From Prochlorococcus marinus bv. HNLC2 (GTDB taxonomy: Bacteria > Cyanobacteriota > Cyanobacteriia > PCC-6307 > Cyanobiaceae), in the NCBI GenBank assembly GCA_000218745.1, contig GL947595.1, positions 1,331,488-1,380,985 on the forward strand: a DNA stretch of 49,498 nucleotides, given 5' to 3'. Both the position numbers and the translations under genes were made by a program. Below are positions 1 through 10,585 of the stretch, piece after piece; position 1 is the first letter of the stretch, and each line of letters begins with the position of its first letter. The notes under the pieces were generated by a model. That model was not told the origin of the DNA and ran no database searches. It was given only the letters and a program-made list of their open reading frames with translations.

Positions 1-1
1 A

Positions 2-100
2 ATAACTATAAGAATTTGTATTGGATTGATTCCTATAATATTAATATTACTTGGTCTGAAAGTAATGCAAAAATGGGATAAAAAATTTATTTTGAACTAG
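2..100 (+). CDS. C-terminal fragment of a membrane protein (5' end outside window)
   Basis: An open frame enters from the left edge and ends at TAG 98-100, giving about 32 residues. The visible part is one hydrophobic segment (GLIPIILILLGLKVM) followed by a short basic tail, so it is probably the last transmembrane helix of an integral membrane protein. The stop lies 9 bases before the start of the MlaE-type permease, so the two may be co-transcribed. The tail resembles the end of sugar/MFS-type transporters, but this is too little to name a family. Confidence 0.5.
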   Translation: MTIRICIGLIPIILILLGLKVMQKWDKKFILN

Positions 101-109
101 AATAATGTC

Positions 110-865
110 ATGCTTTATACAAAACTATTAGAACGATTACTTAAAAGTCTGATCATTGGTGGACAGGCTATTAACTATATTTTTCAAGGGAAAATATCTA
201 AAAATGATCTTACAGAGCAATTAATGGAATCTGGTCCAGGGAGTTTTTTAATTGTTTTAATAACTGGTATCGCAGCTGGAACAGTTTTTAATATTCAAGT
301 AGCTTCACAATTGACAGGCATGGGAGTATCTAGCGAAATTGGAGGACTTTTAGCAGTTGGCATGGCAAGAGAGATGGCTCCTTTACTTACTGCAACCTTA
401 ATGACAGGTAAAGTTGCCACCGCATATGCCGCACAATTAGGAACAATGAAAGTAACCGAGCAAATTGATGCCATAACTATGTTAAAAACAGAGCCAGTTC
501 AATACTTAGTTGTTCCAAGATTATTGTCAATGATAATAATGTCTCCTATACAATGTCTCCTTTTTTTATTTGTAGCATTATGGAGTGGTCAAATTTGGAG
601 TACTATTTTTTATAACGTTCCTCCTACCATTTTTTGGTCATCTGTGCGCTCAGGCAATGTAAGTCTCACTAGTACTGATCTAACTTCAATGATAATCAAA
701 TCTATAGTATTTGGTCTGCAGATAGCTATAATTGCATGCGGTTGGGGTCTTACAACAAAAGGAGGTCCTAAAGAAGTCGGAACAAGTACTACTGGAGCTG
801 TTGTAATGACCCTTGTTACAGTATCTCTTATGGATGTACTATTGACCCAAATCTTATTTGGATAG
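110..865 (+). CDS. MlaE/DUF140-family ABC transporter permease
   Basis: This 251-residue integral membrane protein matches the MlaE/TGD1 permease family, which forms the membrane channel of phospholipid-trafficking ABC transporters (the Mla system of proteobacteria, the TGD system of chloroplasts). Residues around 50-100 hold the characteristic stretch with GMAREMAPLLTATLMTGK, followed by EQIDAIDAL-like EQIDAITML, both typical of the family. Several hydrophobic helices follow, ending in a final helix near residue 245. No ATPase or MCE partner is visible beside it, so those subunits must lie elsewhere. It precedes the DUF3119 gene, with overlap or a 4-base gap depending on that gene's start. 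The substrate is inferred from the family. Confidence 0.88.
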   Translation: MLYTKLLERLLKSLIIGGQAINYIFQGKISKNDLTEQLMESGPGSFLIVLITGIAAGTVFNIQVASQLTGMGVSSEIGGLLAVGMAREMAPLLTATLMTGKVATAYAAQLGTMKVTEQIDAITMLKTEPVQYLVVPRLLSMIIMSPIQCLLFLFVALWSGQIWSTIFYNVPPTIFWSSVRSGNVSLTSTDLTSMIIKSIVFGLQIAIIACGWGLTTKGGPKEVGTSTTGAVVMTLVTVSLMDVLLTQILFG

Positions 866-869
866 ATTT

Positions 870-1277
870 ATGAATAGCAAATCTGAATCAAAAGATTCCG
901 TAACAATTTCCCCATCTTTTCAGCTTCCAATTATTTTAATTGTATTAAGCTTTATGTTGCTTTTTCTTAATATTGGAATTTGGCCAACAATTGTTTCTGC
1001 ATCATTTAGTTTCTTCCTTTTATTACAGGCATTTACTTTAAGAATAAATATTACGAAGGAAGATTTTGTGGTTTTACAATTAGGAAAAGAAATAAGAAGA
1101 TTCCCTTTCAAAAATTGGATTGCTTGGAAGTTATTTTTACCTGATTTACCAGGTATTTTTTACTTCAGAGAAACGTCTAGCCCTCACCTTCTTCCAATAT
1201 TATTCAATCCAAAACAATTGAAAGAAGAACTTCTTAAGAAAGTCGATTCTTTAGAAATAAGAAAATCTAGTGTTTAG
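870..1277 (+). CDS. DUF3119-family membrane protein
   Basis: A protein of about 135 residues recognised as the cyanobacterial DUF3119 family, whose function is unknown. Two closely spaced hydrophobic segments (about residues 20-60) are followed by a soluble, basic C-terminal domain containing RRFPFKNW and the FNPKQLKEEL end typical of the family. A TTG at 858 would extend the protein by four residues and overlap the upstream permease; ATG 870, four bases after the permease stop, is the simpler start. The tight spacing suggests one transcript with the permease. Confidence 0.75.
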   Translation: MNSKSESKDSVTISPSFQLPIILIVLSFMLLFLNIGIWPTIVSASFSFFLLLQAFTLRINITKEDFVVLQLGKEIRRFPFKNWIAWKLFLPDLPGIFYFRETSSPHLLPILFNPKQLKEELLKKVDSLEIRKSSV

Positions 1278-1315
1278 TTTTATTCAAACCCAAATCATTA
1301 ATCAATAATAAAAAC

Positions 1316-2306
1316 ATGATCGATAAAACATCCGAAAATAAGCAATCAAATGAAACTGATGCTTCAATAAAAAAAGAGTGAGGCAAATGGTAATAAATCA
1401 AACTTAAGTAAAAAAGACAAACAAATAATTGCGAATAAGAAAACTAATCAAGAAGAGATTTTTAATGAGATTTTTAATGAACTTATTCTTAAGAAATCCA
1501 ATTTAATAAAAGAAATTAATCTTTTAGAAAAGCAGAAGAATAATTTAATAACTGATATTGAATCAAATTTTTCTGGAAAATCAGATAATATTGCAAAAAG
1601 AGTTAAAGGATTTCAAGACTATTTGACGGGTGCTTTACTTCATTTATCTCAAACTGTAGAAAAGTTGGAGTTAGTGTCGCAACCTATAATGGTTAAGCCA
1701 TCGCCACTTGATGAGACTCAAATTAAAGCCAAAAATGAAATAATTCATGTTCCTGCGTTATCTGATACATTCAAACCAGATGAAAAGATAATCAGAAAAT
1801 GTTTTTCTTTATTTTGCAAACAACCAGATTTTTATGCTGAACCTTGGAAGTTAAGACGCAGTCTAGATAAAGAAGATATAGAAATACTTGATGATTGGTT
1901 TTTCAATATGGGAGGAAGAGGAGCTCTTGAGAGTAGAGGTTCAAGACAAAAAAATGCTTTATTATCAGCAGGTTTAATATCCATTTTAGGGGAATTATAT
2001 GGAGATCAATTCCAGACTTTAATTCTAGCTTCTGAGCCAGAGAGGCTTGGCGAGTGGAGGAGAATTCTACAAGACTGTTTAGGTCTTAACAGAGATGACT
2101 TTGGTCCCAATAGTGGAATAGTGCTTTTTGAGAGACCTGAAGGGGTTATAGAGAAAGCTGATAGACTTGAAGCGGAGAATGAAGTACCATTAATTATTAT
2201 TGATGGATCAGAAACTAATATTGAGATACCAATCCTTCAATTTCCTCTCTGGCTAGCATTTGTAGGCTCAGATGAAGAAATTTATGATGATTTTGAAATG
2301 AACTAA
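1316..2306 (+). CDS. DUF3086-family protein, N-terminus frameshifted
   Basis: The intact part (from about 1623, 227 residues) matches the cyanobacterial DUF3086 family of unknown function. The reading frame is open further upstream, from 1371, encoding a Lys/Glu-rich region with coiled-coil character (about 1450-1560), but it contains no ATG, GTG or TTG before 1623. An ATG at 1316 opens another frame that reads 21 residues and stops at 1379-1381. Removing one A from the A7 run at 1369-1375 joins the two frames into a protein of about 329 residues. I therefore take 1316 as the true start with a one-base insertion. The gene's TAA stop (2304-2306) touches the plsY start ATG at 2306. Confidence 0.7.
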
Positions 2307-2912
2307 TGGACACTAAATTTAAAAATTTCAATCTTATTTCTTTGCTATTTACTAGGATCCTTTCCAACAGGTTTTTTATTTGGAAAGTATTTGAAAAATA
2401 TAGATTTAAGAAAAATGGGATCTGGCTCTACAGGGGCTACTAATGTTTTAAGAAATGTTGGTAAATGGCCCGCTCTATTTGTATTTATTATTGATGTTCT
2501 CAAAGGTTTTATTGCAGTCAAAATTTCTTATATTTTGATTTCAGAAAGTATTTATGAAGTATTAGCAGGCTCTTTAGCTGTTTCAGGACATATTTGGCCA
2601 ATTTGGCTTAAAGGCAAAGGCGGAAAAGCAGTTGCTACTGGTTTAGGAATATTTATTGCTCTATCATGGCAAGTTGGATTAGCTTCCTTTGGAATATTTT
2701 TATTAGTTTTAAGTTTCTCTAAATTTGTCTCCTTATCAAGCATTACAGCCTCTTTTCTTTTGCCTATTTTTATGTTTTTATATCTAGGAAAAATGGATCA
2801 TCCCTACTTTATATTTAGCGTCTTAGTAGCAGTTTTAATCATTGGTAAACACAAGACAAATATTGCAAGGATTATAAAAGGAATTGAACCAAAAATTAAA
2901 GTAAAAAGTTAA
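2306..2912 (+). CDS. plsY: glycerol-3-phosphate acyltransferase PlsY (start region frameshifted)
   Basis: PlsY is an integral membrane enzyme that transfers the acyl group of acyl-phosphate to the sn-1 position of glycerol-3-phosphate, the first step of phosphatidic acid synthesis. Family signatures are clear: [13 protein letters not shown] in helix 1, [13 protein letters not shown], and [12 protein letters not shown]. The frame holding all of these is open from 2307 but has no usual start codon until a TTG at 2391, which would remove the first helix. ATG 2306-2308 overlaps the preceding stop and enters the correct frame if one G of GG (2308-2309) is dropped. So either an indel lies in the start region or initiation is unusual. 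The end overlaps the convergent pyrF stop. Confidence 0.85.
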
Positions 2913-3628
2913 ATAATACTATTGCAAATTTCTGAAAATATTTTATTGGGATTATTGCTTTTAGTTATAGCTCTTCCTACAACAATTTTTGACGCTCCAT
3001 TAGAAATTGCATCCACTGGTGACATAACTCTACTTTGATCATTTTTATCGTCTATTAAAAATCTAATTCCTGGAGTAATTAACTTAAATTTATCATCATA
3101 TTTATCTCTTAAACTTTTAACTTCTAAAGGAGAGCATACACATCCATCTAAACCAGCATCATAAGTTAATTTAGATAGGCTTAAAACATTCTCTTCAATT
3201 GAAGATTCTCTGTTTAATTCATATTTAAAATCTTGTGGAGATATGCTTGTTAAAACTGTTATTGCAATAACCTCAGGAGGTTTATTATTTATTTCTCTTG
3301 CTCCTTTTATAGTTGCTTCTTTTGAGAGTTGTAATGCTTTCAAACCAGCAGAAGCATGAAGAGAAATAATATCAACTCCTAATTTTGATACATGATAAGA
3401 GGCTGAGCTCATAGTATTTGGAATATCATGGAATTTTAAATCTAAAAATATTTTTTTATCCATATCCTTAAATGTATTTATAATAGTTGGCCCCTCTTTA
3501 GTAAAAAGTTCTAAACCTACCTTAACCCAAGAAATATCAGGGCACCCTTTAAGAAAGGATATAGCCTCATTTCTATCCATACCATCAATAGCAACTATTA
3601 TTTTATCTGATGGATTATTTAGACTCAT
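2909..3628 (-). CDS. pyrF: orotidine 5'-phosphate decarboxylase
   Basis: This 239-residue protein catalyses the last step of de novo UMP synthesis, decarboxylating OMP to UMP in the cytosol. The catalytic signature [10 protein letters not shown] is present near residue 61-70, an early substrate-binding segment (VAIDGMD) lies at the N-terminus, and ITPGIR and VVGRAIT phosphate-binding segments lie near the C-terminus, as in the TIM-barrel family. Its ATG is 4 bases from the tyrS stop, so it is downstream of tyrS in one leftward unit. Its stop overlaps the plsY stop on the other strand. Confidence 0.95.
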   Translation of the reverse strand: MSLNNPSDKIIVAIDGMDRNEAISFLKGCPDISWVKVGLELFTKEGPTIINTFKDMDKKIFLDLKFHDIPNTMSSASYHVSKLGVDIISLHASAGLKALQLSKEATIKGAREINNKPPEVIAITVLTSISPQDFKYELNRESSIEENVLSLSKLTYDAGLDGCVCSPLEVKSLRDKYDDKFKLITPGIRFLIDDKNDQSRVMSPVDAISNGASKIVVGRAITKSNNPNKIFSEICNSII

Positions 3629-3632
3629 CTAC

Positions 3633-4871
3633 TTAAGTCTCAAATCTCTTAGTAATTTTCTTTCCAATTTGCAAAATTTTGCCAACCAACTCATCTTTAG
3701 AATTAATGACAATATCTGGATCCAATATTTTTTCACTATCTAACTTAACTCCTCCTCCTTTTATTGATCTTCTTGATTCACTGCTTGAATTATAAAGCTT
3801 TAAGAAACTGAGCAAATAAAAAAACTTTAATGGAAATTTTGCATGATTTAAAGATATCACAGGTATTTCAGTAACCTCCTCTTTTTCCCCAAGAAATAAT
3901 TTCTCACAATTTGATTGTGCTTCTAAAGCTGCTTCTCTTCCATGGAATAAGGAAGTTACCTCTAAAGCCATAAATCTTTGCATATCTCTAGGATCTTTAT
4001 CCTTAATTGAGAATAAATTGCAATCTGTTAGCAATTCAATATAGGAGGGAACAACACTATCTTTCAATTTTTCTAATTTGGAATACATTGATAATGGCTC
4101 TTCATTAATCCCAACAGTATTCATTTCGGATTTACTCATCTTTTTTACTCCATCTAAACCAGTAAGGATTGGAAGTAACATTCCAAATTGAGTTTCTTTC
4201 TTAAAGAATCTTTGCAAATCTCTACCAATTCCAATATTAAACTTTTGGTCAGTTCCACCAAGTTCAATATCAGCTTTTACTTGAACTGAATCATAGCCTT
4301 GCAAAAGTGGATATAAAAATTCATGTAATGATATTGGGATTTGAGAATTATATCTATTACAAAAATCTTCTTTAGCAAGCATCTGACTAACGGTACTACA
4401 ACTCATAAGTTGAATAATTGAATTTAAGTCCAAATTTTTTAGCCACTCGCTATTATGTCTTATTTCAAGTCTCCCCTCAGTTTCAAAATCTAATAATGAA
4501 CGTGATGCTGGCTTCCCTAAGCCTAATTGTTTTAGATAAGTTTTAGCATTCAAATTAACCTGATCCTCTGTTAATTGAACTCTAGTTTTATTCTTACCAG
4601 TGGGATCGCCTATTTTTGCTGTAAAATCTCCAATTATTAAAACAGCTGTATGTCCATTGTCTTGAAAGTTTCTAAGCTTTCTAAACAAAATACTATGCCC
4701 TAAATGAATGTCTGATCCTGTAGGGTCAATTCCTAGTTTAACTCTTAACTTTTTACCAACACCGTCATATCTCTCCAACTTTTTAAATAAACTTTCATCT
4801 GAATTTTGTAAAGGAAATAATTCAGATACTCCTCTTAATAACCAAGAAGGTAGATTTTGATCTTGAAGCAT
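3633..4871 (-). CDS. tyrS: tyrosyl-tRNA synthetase
   Basis: A 412-residue class I aminoacyl-tRNA synthetase that charges tRNA-Tyr. The HIGH-type signature is HLGHS (residues 56-60), and KMSKS occurs in the middle of the protein (VKKMSKSEM). The C-terminal part, containing [17 protein letters not shown], is the S4-like RNA-binding domain of bacterial TyrRS. Length is normal and the frame intact. It lies between the DUF1825 gene and pyrF on the same strand. Confidence 0.96.
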   Translation of the reverse strand: MLQDQNLPSWLLRGVSELFPLQNSDESLFKKLERYDGVGKKLRVKLGIDPTGSDIHLGHSILFRKLRNFQDNGHTAVLIIGDFTAKIGDPTGKNKTRVQLTEDQVNLNAKTYLKQLGLGKPASRSLLDFETEGRLEIRHNSEWLKNLDLNSIIQLMSCSTVSQMLAKEDFCNRYNSQIPISLHEFLYPLLQGYDSVQVKADIELGGTDQKFNIGIGRDLQRFFKKETQFGMLLPILTGLDGVKKMSKSEMNTVGINEEPLSMYSKLEKLKDSVVPSYIELLTDCNLFSIKDKDPRDMQRFMALEVTSLFHGREAALEAQSNCEKLFLGEKEEVTEIPVISLNHAKFPLKFFYLLSFLKLYNSSSESRRSIKGGGVKLDSEKILDPDIVINSKDELVGKILQIGKKITKRFET

Positions 4872-4891
4872 ACGAAAATAAATTAAGGTTA

Positions 4892-5224
4892 TTAAGAACT
4901 TTGATCAAGTTCATTTTTCATTCTTAATAAAGTTTTATTCATTTGGTCAAACATTTGTTCAGGTGTTATACCAAATTGACCTAACTGAGTTTTCAACTGT
5001 TCGACTGTCATTTTTGCTTGAAAATCCTCAGACAACTCAAATCTTTTCATAAAAACCTTATATCTATCCATAAGGGTTTCCATTCTTTTTATAAACATCT
5101 TTTTACCCTCTCTATCAAATTTTCCATAGTCAGAACCTAATTTCATTAGTTCTTGATAATCGTTAAAAAGCTGTTTAGCTTCTTCTTGAACAATGTCTGA
5201 CTCAAAAAAACTCATTTTATTCAA
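4892..5224 (-). CDS. DUF1825-family protein
   Basis: This 110-residue soluble, mostly alpha-helical protein matches the conserved cyanobacterial DUF1825 family, whose function is not known. It is rich in charged residues and Met, with no signal peptide or membrane segment. It begins [16 protein letters not shown], so a second ATG three codons in (MSFFESDIV) is also possible. It is 20 bases upstream of tyrS on the same strand and may lead the DUF1825-tyrS-pyrF unit. Confidence 0.8.
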   Translation of the reverse strand: MNKMSFFESDIVQEEAKQLFNDYQELMKLGSDYGKFDREGKKMFIKRMETLMDRYKVFMKRFELSEDFQAKMTVEQLKTQLGQFGITPEQMFDQMNKTLLRMKNELDQSS

Positions 5225-5307
5225 ATCAACTAAGAGGGCAAAATTATTTAAGACAAAATATCTTAAAAATACAAAATTAATAGTAATACAATTATAGTTT
5301 ATAAATA

Positions 5308-5970
5308 ATGTATTTAATAAGTGCTTACTTACAATTAATATTCAAAAAAAATCTCAACACATTGGAAGATCAAAACAAAAATAAAAATTCTTACAAAAAT
5401 AAGCAATTTGAACTATTTCGATGTGAAGAAATATTTGAATCAAACTATAACTTAGAAAATAATATAAATCACTCACAAAGTTCTTTTCTAAATTGGCGAG
5501 AAAAGATACATAAGCATCAACTCTTTATTCGCAATAATTTGAGTAACCTCTCTTTACAGAAATCACTATTTGCAAATGTTGAAGAAAAATTTAGAAATAT
5601 AAATCCTTTTTTACTTTCAAGTATTTCTATAAACTTCTGGAGAAGTAATAAAGTAATTCACAAGGGCCCTGCAATGTACTTTGTAGTTGATAACTTAAAT
5701 AACTCTGAAATTATTTTATATATAGGTGAAACAAATTCAGCTGATAATAGATGGAAAGGAGATCACGACTGCAAAATTTATATAAATAATTACAAAGAGT
5801 CATTATCAGAAAATAATTTTAAAAGTCATATTGATATACGTTTTTACTTAGATGTTCCTAAAGAGGCCAAATTTAGACGTAAATTAGAACAGCAACTGAT
5901 ATATTTATGGTTACCCCCATTTAATAAAGAAACTAGAAATAGATGGGCAACAACTTTTACAACTAAATAA
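5308..5970 (+). CDS. GIY-YIG-like cyanobacterial hypothetical protein
   Basis: A 220-residue protein of unknown role. The C-terminal half (about residues 118-215) has features of a GIY-YIG nuclease fold: GPAMYFVVDN, then ILYIGETNS with a following Arg-rich helix (DNRWKGDHD), and later RRKLEQQLIYLW with a Glu in the position expected for metal binding. The N-terminal 90 residues are polar and low in complexity. ATG 5308 is used, but the N-terminus is weakly constrained and translation could begin later. It is divergent from the DUF1825 gene and lies 24 bases before pepA. Nuclease activity is an inference from the fold. Confidence 0.65.
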   Translation: MYLISAYLQLIFKKNLNTLEDQNKNKNSYKNKQFELFRCEEIFESNYNLENNINHSQSSFLNWREKIHKHQLFIRNNLSNLSLQKSLFANVEEKFRNINPFLLSSISINFWRSNKVIHKGPAMYFVVDNLNNSEIILYIGETNSADNRWKGDHDCKIYINNYKESLSENNFKSHIDIRFYLDVPKEAKFRRKLEQQLIYLWLPPFNKETRNRWATTFTTK

Positions 5971-5994
5971 AAATTAAATTAAAACTTTAAAAAG

Positions 5995-7467
5995 ATGCAA
6001 TTTTCAATTTTCCAAAATCCATTAAATACTTGGCAAGGTAATTCATTAATTATTGGGATGTTTGAAGAAGATATTTTTCAACAATTAGAAAAATATAATT
6101 TAAACATAGATGTTAAATTATTAACATCCAAACTACTTAAAAAAGATTTCAAAGGCAAAAAAGGACAAATTTTAAACTTCGAATTTTTAGACTCCCATCT
6201 TAATTCTGTATTAATTTTTGGATTAGGTAAAAGAAATAAAATAGTTTATGAATCTTTATCAAAGTCAATCGCTGATTGTTCTAGAAGAATTTGTGATGTA
6301 GAGGAAAAGAGCGGGATTCTTCTTCCCTGGGATGAATTAGAAAACTTTTCATTGCACTCGGCAGCAGAAATAATTCGATTATCAATTTTTAGAGATAATA
6401 GATTTAATCATAAAAAAGATGAAAAAGTTTCTCTTAAAGAAGTTGAATTTCTTGGTATTACTGACTCAAAAGAAATTTCTTTTAAAGAGATACAAGATAT
6501 ATGTGCAGGGGTAGAATTTGCGAGAGAGCTTGTAGCTGCTCCCCCCAATATTCTTACCCCTCTTGAGATGTCAAGACAAGCTATTAATATTGCAAAAAAT
6601 TATGACTTAGAAGTCAAGATTTTAGATAAGAAAGAATGTGAAGATCTATCCATGGGTGCATATCTTGCTGTTGCAAAAGGGTCAGATCTAGAACCTAAGT
6701 TTATTCATTTAATTTATAAATCAAATGATGACATAAGGAAAAAGATTGCCCTAGTTGGAAAAGGATTAACTTTTGACTCTGGTGGATATAACTTAAAAGT
6801 AGGAGCTGGTTCTCAAATTGACATGATGAAATATGATATGGGGGGAAGCGCAGCTGTACTTGGCACAGCAAAAGCAATCGGAGCCATTAAACCCAAAGGA
6901 TTAGAAATTCATTTTATTATTGCTTCATGCGAAAACATGATTAATGGTTCTGCTTTTCATCCTGGTGATGTCATAACCGCTTCAAATGGAAAAACTATTG
7001 AAATTAATAATACAGATGCAGAAGGTAGATTGACACTCGCCGATGCTTTAACTTATGCGTCTAACTTAAATCCAGATACAATAATAGATCTTGCGACTTT
7101 AACAGGAGCATGTGTTATTGCTTTAGGAGGTGATCTAGCAGGTTTATGGAGTAATAATAATCAATTAGCAAATGATCTTTTAAAAGCAGCCTCTGAAGTT
7201 GGAGAAGGAATGTGGCATATGCCATTACAGAAATCTTATAAGGAAGGTTTGAAATCTCACATAGCTGATATGAAAAATACTGGGCCTAGAGGTGGAGGTT
7301 CAATAACTGCTGCTCTATTTCTTGAAGAATTCTTTAATGAGAATATTAACTGGGCACATATCGATATTGCAGGAACTTGTTGGGCAGATAAAAACAAGGG
7401 TTTAAATCCAAGTGGAGCGACAGGATACGGTGTTAGGACTCTAGTAAAGTGGATAAAAAATATTTAA
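5995..7467 (+). CDS. pepA: leucyl aminopeptidase (M17 family)
   Basis: A 490-residue cytosolic metallo-aminopeptidase that removes N-terminal residues from peptides. The M17 signature NTDAEGRL is present with downstream TLADALTYA, and the catalytic/metal-binding segment [14 protein letters not shown] lies about 90 residues before it. The second catalytic Arg lies in the NTDAEGRL motif. The N-terminal domain is more divergent, as is usual. Length and frame are normal. The stop lies inside a 20-base perfect palindrome shared with the convergent msrA side. Confidence 0.94.
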   Translation: MQFSIFQNPLNTWQGNSLIIGMFEEDIFQQLEKYNLNIDVKLLTSKLLKKDFKGKKGQILNFEFLDSHLNSVLIFGLGKRNKIVYESLSKSIADCSRRICDVEEKSGILLPWDELENFSLHSAAEIIRLSIFRDNRFNHKKDEKVSLKEVEFLGITDSKEISFKEIQDICAGVEFARELVAAPPNILTPLEMSRQAINIAKNYDLEVKILDKKECEDLSMGAYLAVAKGSDLEPKFIHLIYKSNDDIRKKIALVGKGLTFDSGGYNLKVGAGSQIDMMKYDMGGSAAVLGTAKAIGAIKPKGLEIHFIIASCENMINGSAFHPGDVITASNGKTIEINNTDAEGRLTLADALTYASNLNPDTIIDLATLTGACVIALGGDLAGLWSNNNQLANDLLKAASEVGEGMWHMPLQKSYKEGLKSHIADMKNTGPRGGGSITAALFLEEFFNENINWAHIDIAGTCWADKNKGLNPSGATGYGVRTLVKWIKNI

Positions 7468-7475
7468 ATATTTTT
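7456..7475. terminator. AT-only palindrome between convergent pepA and msrA
   Basis: A perfect 20-base palindrome, five A, TATTTAAATA, five T, spans the pepA stop and lies just before the msrA stop on the other strand. Read on either strand it gives a hairpin with a U tract, so it could act as a weak bidirectional terminator. It contains no G or C, so stability is poor and the call is tentative. Confidence 0.3.
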
Positions 7476-7479
7476 AGAT

Positions 7480-8082
7480 TTATTCACTCCAAGCGATTGT
7501 TTTTTTAGCTCTTTCACCCCATAGTTGATCTAACCTTTTATCCCTTCCGCATGCATATCTATAAAATTTATACTTCAATTCATTATTCTTAGCAAAATCT
7601 TGATGATACTCTTCTGCAACCCAAAATTTATTTCGAGATTTTAATTCAACTTTAATCTTATCTACTGATACGCCAAGCTCTTTTGAAGCAGAGATTAAAG
7701 CATTTTTTGATTCATCTGCCTCATCAAGATCCTCATAAAAGATCACAGGTCTATAAGAGTCACCTCTATCGCAAAATTGCCCTTCGCCATCTAAAGGATC
7801 TATATTTCTAAAGTAAGCTCTTAGTATAGTCTCTAATTCAATAATATTAGAATCATAATTTACTAAAACTACTTCTTGATGACCCGCATGATTTTCATAA
7901 GTAGGATTCAAAATATTACCTCCTGAATAACCGCTCTTAACATTATCAATCCCTCTCAAAGACTCTAAATCATGTTCCATACACCAAAAACAACCACCAG
8001 CTAAAACAATTTCATTCGCGTTTAATCTTATAGGATTAAGGAATATTAAAAAAATGATAAAGATAGAGAATAGATTTTTCAT
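7480..8082 (-). CDS. msrA: peptide methionine sulfoxide reductase A, exported form
   Basis: A 200-residue MsrA, which reduces the S form of methionine sulfoxide in proteins. The active-site motif GCFWCME begins around residue 30, followed by GYSGG and the YRPVIFYED region expected in the family. The first 22 residues are a basic start, a hydrophobic core and a short polar end, which look like a signal peptide, so this copy probably acts in the periplasm or thylakoid lumen. The C-terminal region holds further Cys (YACGRD) that may resolve the disulfide. It lies 13 bases after lpxB on the same strand. Confidence 0.9.
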   Translation of the reverse strand: MKNLFSIFIIFLIFLNPIRLNANEIVLAGGCFWCMEHDLESLRGIDNVKSGYSGGNILNPTYENHAGHQEVVLVNYDSNIIELETILRAYFRNIDPLDGEGQFCDRGDSYRPVIFYEDLDEADESKNALISASKELGVSVDKIKVELKSRNKFWVAEEYHQDFAKNNELKYKFYRYACGRDKRLDQLWGERAKKTIAWSE

Positions 8083-8095
8083 TTGTAGAATTATA

Positions 8096-9274
8096 TTAAT
8101 TTAGAGAGTCTAATATTTCAGAAGCAGCTCTTTGAACTACTCCCTTATCTCCTAAAATTTTCTTCAAAGATTTATAACCATTTTTTATTTTGATCTTTTG
8201 ATTTGGTTTATCCATTATTTGTAAGGATTTTTTTAATATTCTATTAACTTCAAAATCTTTCTGAACGAATTCAGGTACTATTCGTTTTCTCATTAATAAA
8301 TTAACAGGTGATATAAATCTTACTTTGAATTTAAGAATATTCTTAGCGATGAAAGCTGTAACCCTACTTACTTTGTAACCAACTACTTGAGGTACTCCAT
8401 ATAATGCAAGTTCCATATTAACTGTTCCCGACTTACATAGAGCTAATGTTGATAACGAGTAAATAAAAGGTTTATTGGCTTCAATATCTTTTGAGCTTAC
8501 AATTCTACCTTTAACATTATATCTTTGAAGAGCTTTTGCAAATTTCTCCTCAAAGGTATCCCTGCATGATGGAATAAAGACTACTAGATTGGGATATTTT
8601 TCTTGCAATTTATTAGCAACTTTCATGAAAGTCGGCAAAATATATTTAATTTCTTGGGGGCGGGAAGCTGGCATCATTAAGAGTATATTTTCATTATTTT
8701 TTAGTCTTAAGTGCTTTCGAGATAACCTTTTACTAGGAAGTTTATCTGTTGAATCAACCATAGGATGACCTATCCATGAAACATTCCCTCCTCTCTTTCG
8801 ATAGAAATCTGCCTCCTCTCTAAATATTGCAAAGATTTTATTAGAAAAACTTATTAAATCAGTTGTTGAATTATTACCTACTCTCCACGCCCACTCTTGA
8901 GGAGCAATGTAGTAATAAATTGGAATCTTAATATTTTTCCTTCTTATTTTTCTACCTATATTAATATTTGGACCCATATAATCTATCAAAATTAAGCAAT
9001 TAGGGGAATTTGAAATAAGTAACTTATAAAATCTTTTTTGAATTTTTAGAGTAGGAACTATTAATGGTAGAGCTTCCCAAATGCCTATTGCACTTATAGA
9101 GGTTGTATCATGCATTATATTTACTCCTGCTTCTCGCATCCTTTCTCCTCCAAGTCCAAATATTTCTATTGGAATAGAGCGTTTTTCACTCTCCTCTATT
9201 AAAGCTCGAGCTAAAAGGCTACCATGTAAATCTCCAGAGACCTCCCCTGTACTTATAAAAATTTTCTTTATCAT
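8096..9274 (-). CDS. lpxB: lipid-A-disaccharide synthase
   Basis: A 392-residue GT19 glycosyltransferase that joins lipid X to UDP-2,3-diacylglucosamine to form the lipid A disaccharide on the inner membrane face. The N-terminus [13 protein letters not shown] is the family signature, followed by [21 protein letters not shown] and [25 protein letters not shown]. Start ATG overlaps the lpxA stop by 4 bases, indicating translational coupling. It is the last gene of the bamA-lpxC-fabZ-lpxA-lpxB run. Prochlorococcus makes a simplified lipid A, which fits these early pathway genes being kept. Confidence 0.95.
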   Translation of the reverse strand: MIKKIFISTGEVSGDLHGSLLARALIEESEKRSIPIEIFGLGGERMREAGVNIMHDTTSISAIGIWEALPLIVPTLKIQKRFYKLLISNSPNCLILIDYMGPNINIGRKIRRKNIKIPIYYYIAPQEWAWRVGNNSTTDLISFSNKIFAIFREEADFYRKRGGNVSWIGHPMVDSTDKLPSKRLSRKHLRLKNNENILLMMPASRPQEIKYILPTFMKVANKLQEKYPNLVVFIPSCRDTFEEKFAKALQRYNVKGRIVSSKDIEANKPFIYSLSTLALCKSGTVNMELALYGVPQVVGYKVSRVTAFIAKNILKFKVRFISPVNLLMRKRIVPEFVQKDFEVNRILKKSLQIMDKPNQKIKIKNGYKSLKKILGDKGVVQRAASEILDSLN

Positions 9275-10113
9275 ATATTTGTTGAGGGCATTGGGCCACG
9301 TCTATTTTTTGATATTGATTGTTCGACAAAATCACATAATTTTTTGCAAGAGAAATCCAATTGCTCCTCTTTTGCCAAATTTAATGCTTTTAAAATAACG
9401 TAGTCTGACTTGAAAAGTAAATTCCATATTTTTAATAATAATTTTAAATCAAAATTTTCATCCTCCATTAAACCACTCCTTTTTATTCCAACTCTATTGA
9501 GACCTCTTAAACGACCAGGATGTCCTTCTGCTAAGCAAAAAGGAGGAACATCTCTATCAACTCGAGTCATGCCTCCGACCATAGCTAAATATCCAATATG
9601 AACGAATTGATGAATTCCTAAACAACCTCCAATTATTGCTTGATTATCAATTTTTACATGGCCTGCCACCTGTACACTATTAGATAAGATAACTTTATTA
9701 CCTAATTCGCAATTATGACCAATATGCGTATAGGCCATTAATAAATTCTGATTTCCAATAACTGTTTTTTCTCCCTTATTAGTAGCCCTATTAACAGTTA
9801 CACATTCCCTAAAGGTATTATTATCTCCGATAATTACTTCTGTATTAGCACCTTTATATTTTAGATCCTGTGGCTCTAAACCTAAAAAAACATTTGGAAA
9901 AATTTTATTATTTTTTCCAATACTTGTCTTGCCTTGTATTACGGAATTTGGGCCAATATAAGTACCTGAATCAATAATGACATCTGGACCAATGATTGCT
10001 CCTTTTTCAATAACAACACCTTTATTTATTTGCGCATTTGGATGAACAGATGCAGTTGTATCAACTATGATCTCATCAACTTTAGAAGAATAATTACTAA
10101 AAATATTTTCCAT
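9271..10113 (-). CDS. lpxA: UDP-N-acetylglucosamine acyltransferase
   Basis: A 280-residue left-handed beta-helix acyltransferase that adds the 3-hydroxyacyl chain to UDP-GlcNAc, the first step of lipid A synthesis. Hexapeptide repeats ([LIV]-G-x4 type) fill residues 20-190, for example [20 protein letters not shown] and [10 protein letters not shown]. The central segment [11 protein letters not shown] carries the catalytic His of the family. The C-terminal alpha-helical tail starts after RVGIKRSG. It follows fabZ by 2 bases and overlaps lpxB by 4, so the trio is tightly coupled. Confidence 0.95.
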   Translation of the reverse strand: MENIFSNYSSKVDEIIVDTTASVHPNAQINKGVVIEKGAIIGPDVIIDSGTYIGPNSVIQGKTSIGKNNKIFPNVFLGLEPQDLKYKGANTEVIIGDNNTFRECVTVNRATNKGEKTVIGNQNLLMAYTHIGHNCELGNKVILSNSVQVAGHVKIDNQAIIGGCLGIHQFVHIGYLAMVGGMTRVDRDVPPFCLAEGHPGRLRGLNRVGIKRSGLMEDENFDLKLLLKIWNLLFKSDYVILKALNLAKEEQLDFSCKKLCDFVEQSISKNRRGPMPSTNI

Positions 10114-10115
10114 TT

Positions 10116-10574
10116 TTAATCAACTAAAGAAAACATTAATTCTCCTGAGCAAACAAGTTTCCCTTCAACATGAGCCTCACCTTTAACCTTCCCAAATCTT
10201 TTTCGTTTAATACTTAATAATTGGCAGGTTATTATTAGTTGATCTCCAGGAACCACTGGTCTCCTAAATTTAACATTATCAATTCCTGCAAAAACAAATA
10301 GTCCTGAAGGCAGATCAGGCATTTGCGTAACTATCAATCCTCCAACTTGAGCCATAGATTCAACTATTAAAACCCCTGGCATTAGCGGTCTTTCAGGAAA
10401 GTGCCCTTGAAACTGAGGTTCATTTATGGTGATATTTTTAATTGCAACAGCTTTTTCTCCTGGGATATGTTCAATAACCCTATCTACTAATGCAAAAGGG
10501 TATCTGTGCGGAAGTAAGCCTAGAATCTCTTCTATGGCAAGCTGCTCATTATCAATAGATTTTTTATTTTCCAA
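10116..10574 (-). CDS. fabZ: 3-hydroxyacyl-[acyl-carrier-protein] dehydratase FabZ
   Basis: A 152-residue hot-dog-fold enzyme that dehydrates 3-hydroxyacyl-ACP during fatty acid elongation. The active-site motif [20 protein letters not shown] holds the catalytic His and, further on, Glu. [12 protein letters not shown] at the N-terminus is the family's other conserved block. It shares the 3-hydroxyacyl-ACP pool with LpxA and LpxC neighbours, which explains the clustering. It starts 11 bases after lpxC ends on the same strand. Confidence 0.95.
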   Translation of the reverse strand: MENKKSIDNEQLAIEEILGLLPHRYPFALVDRVIEHIPGEKAVAIKNITINEPQFQGHFPERPLMPGVLIVESMAQVGGLIVTQMPDLPSGLFVFAGIDNVKFRRPVVPGDQLIITCQLLSIKRKRFGKVKGEAHVEGKLVCSGELMFSLVD

Positions 10575-10585
10575 AATAGTTTAAA

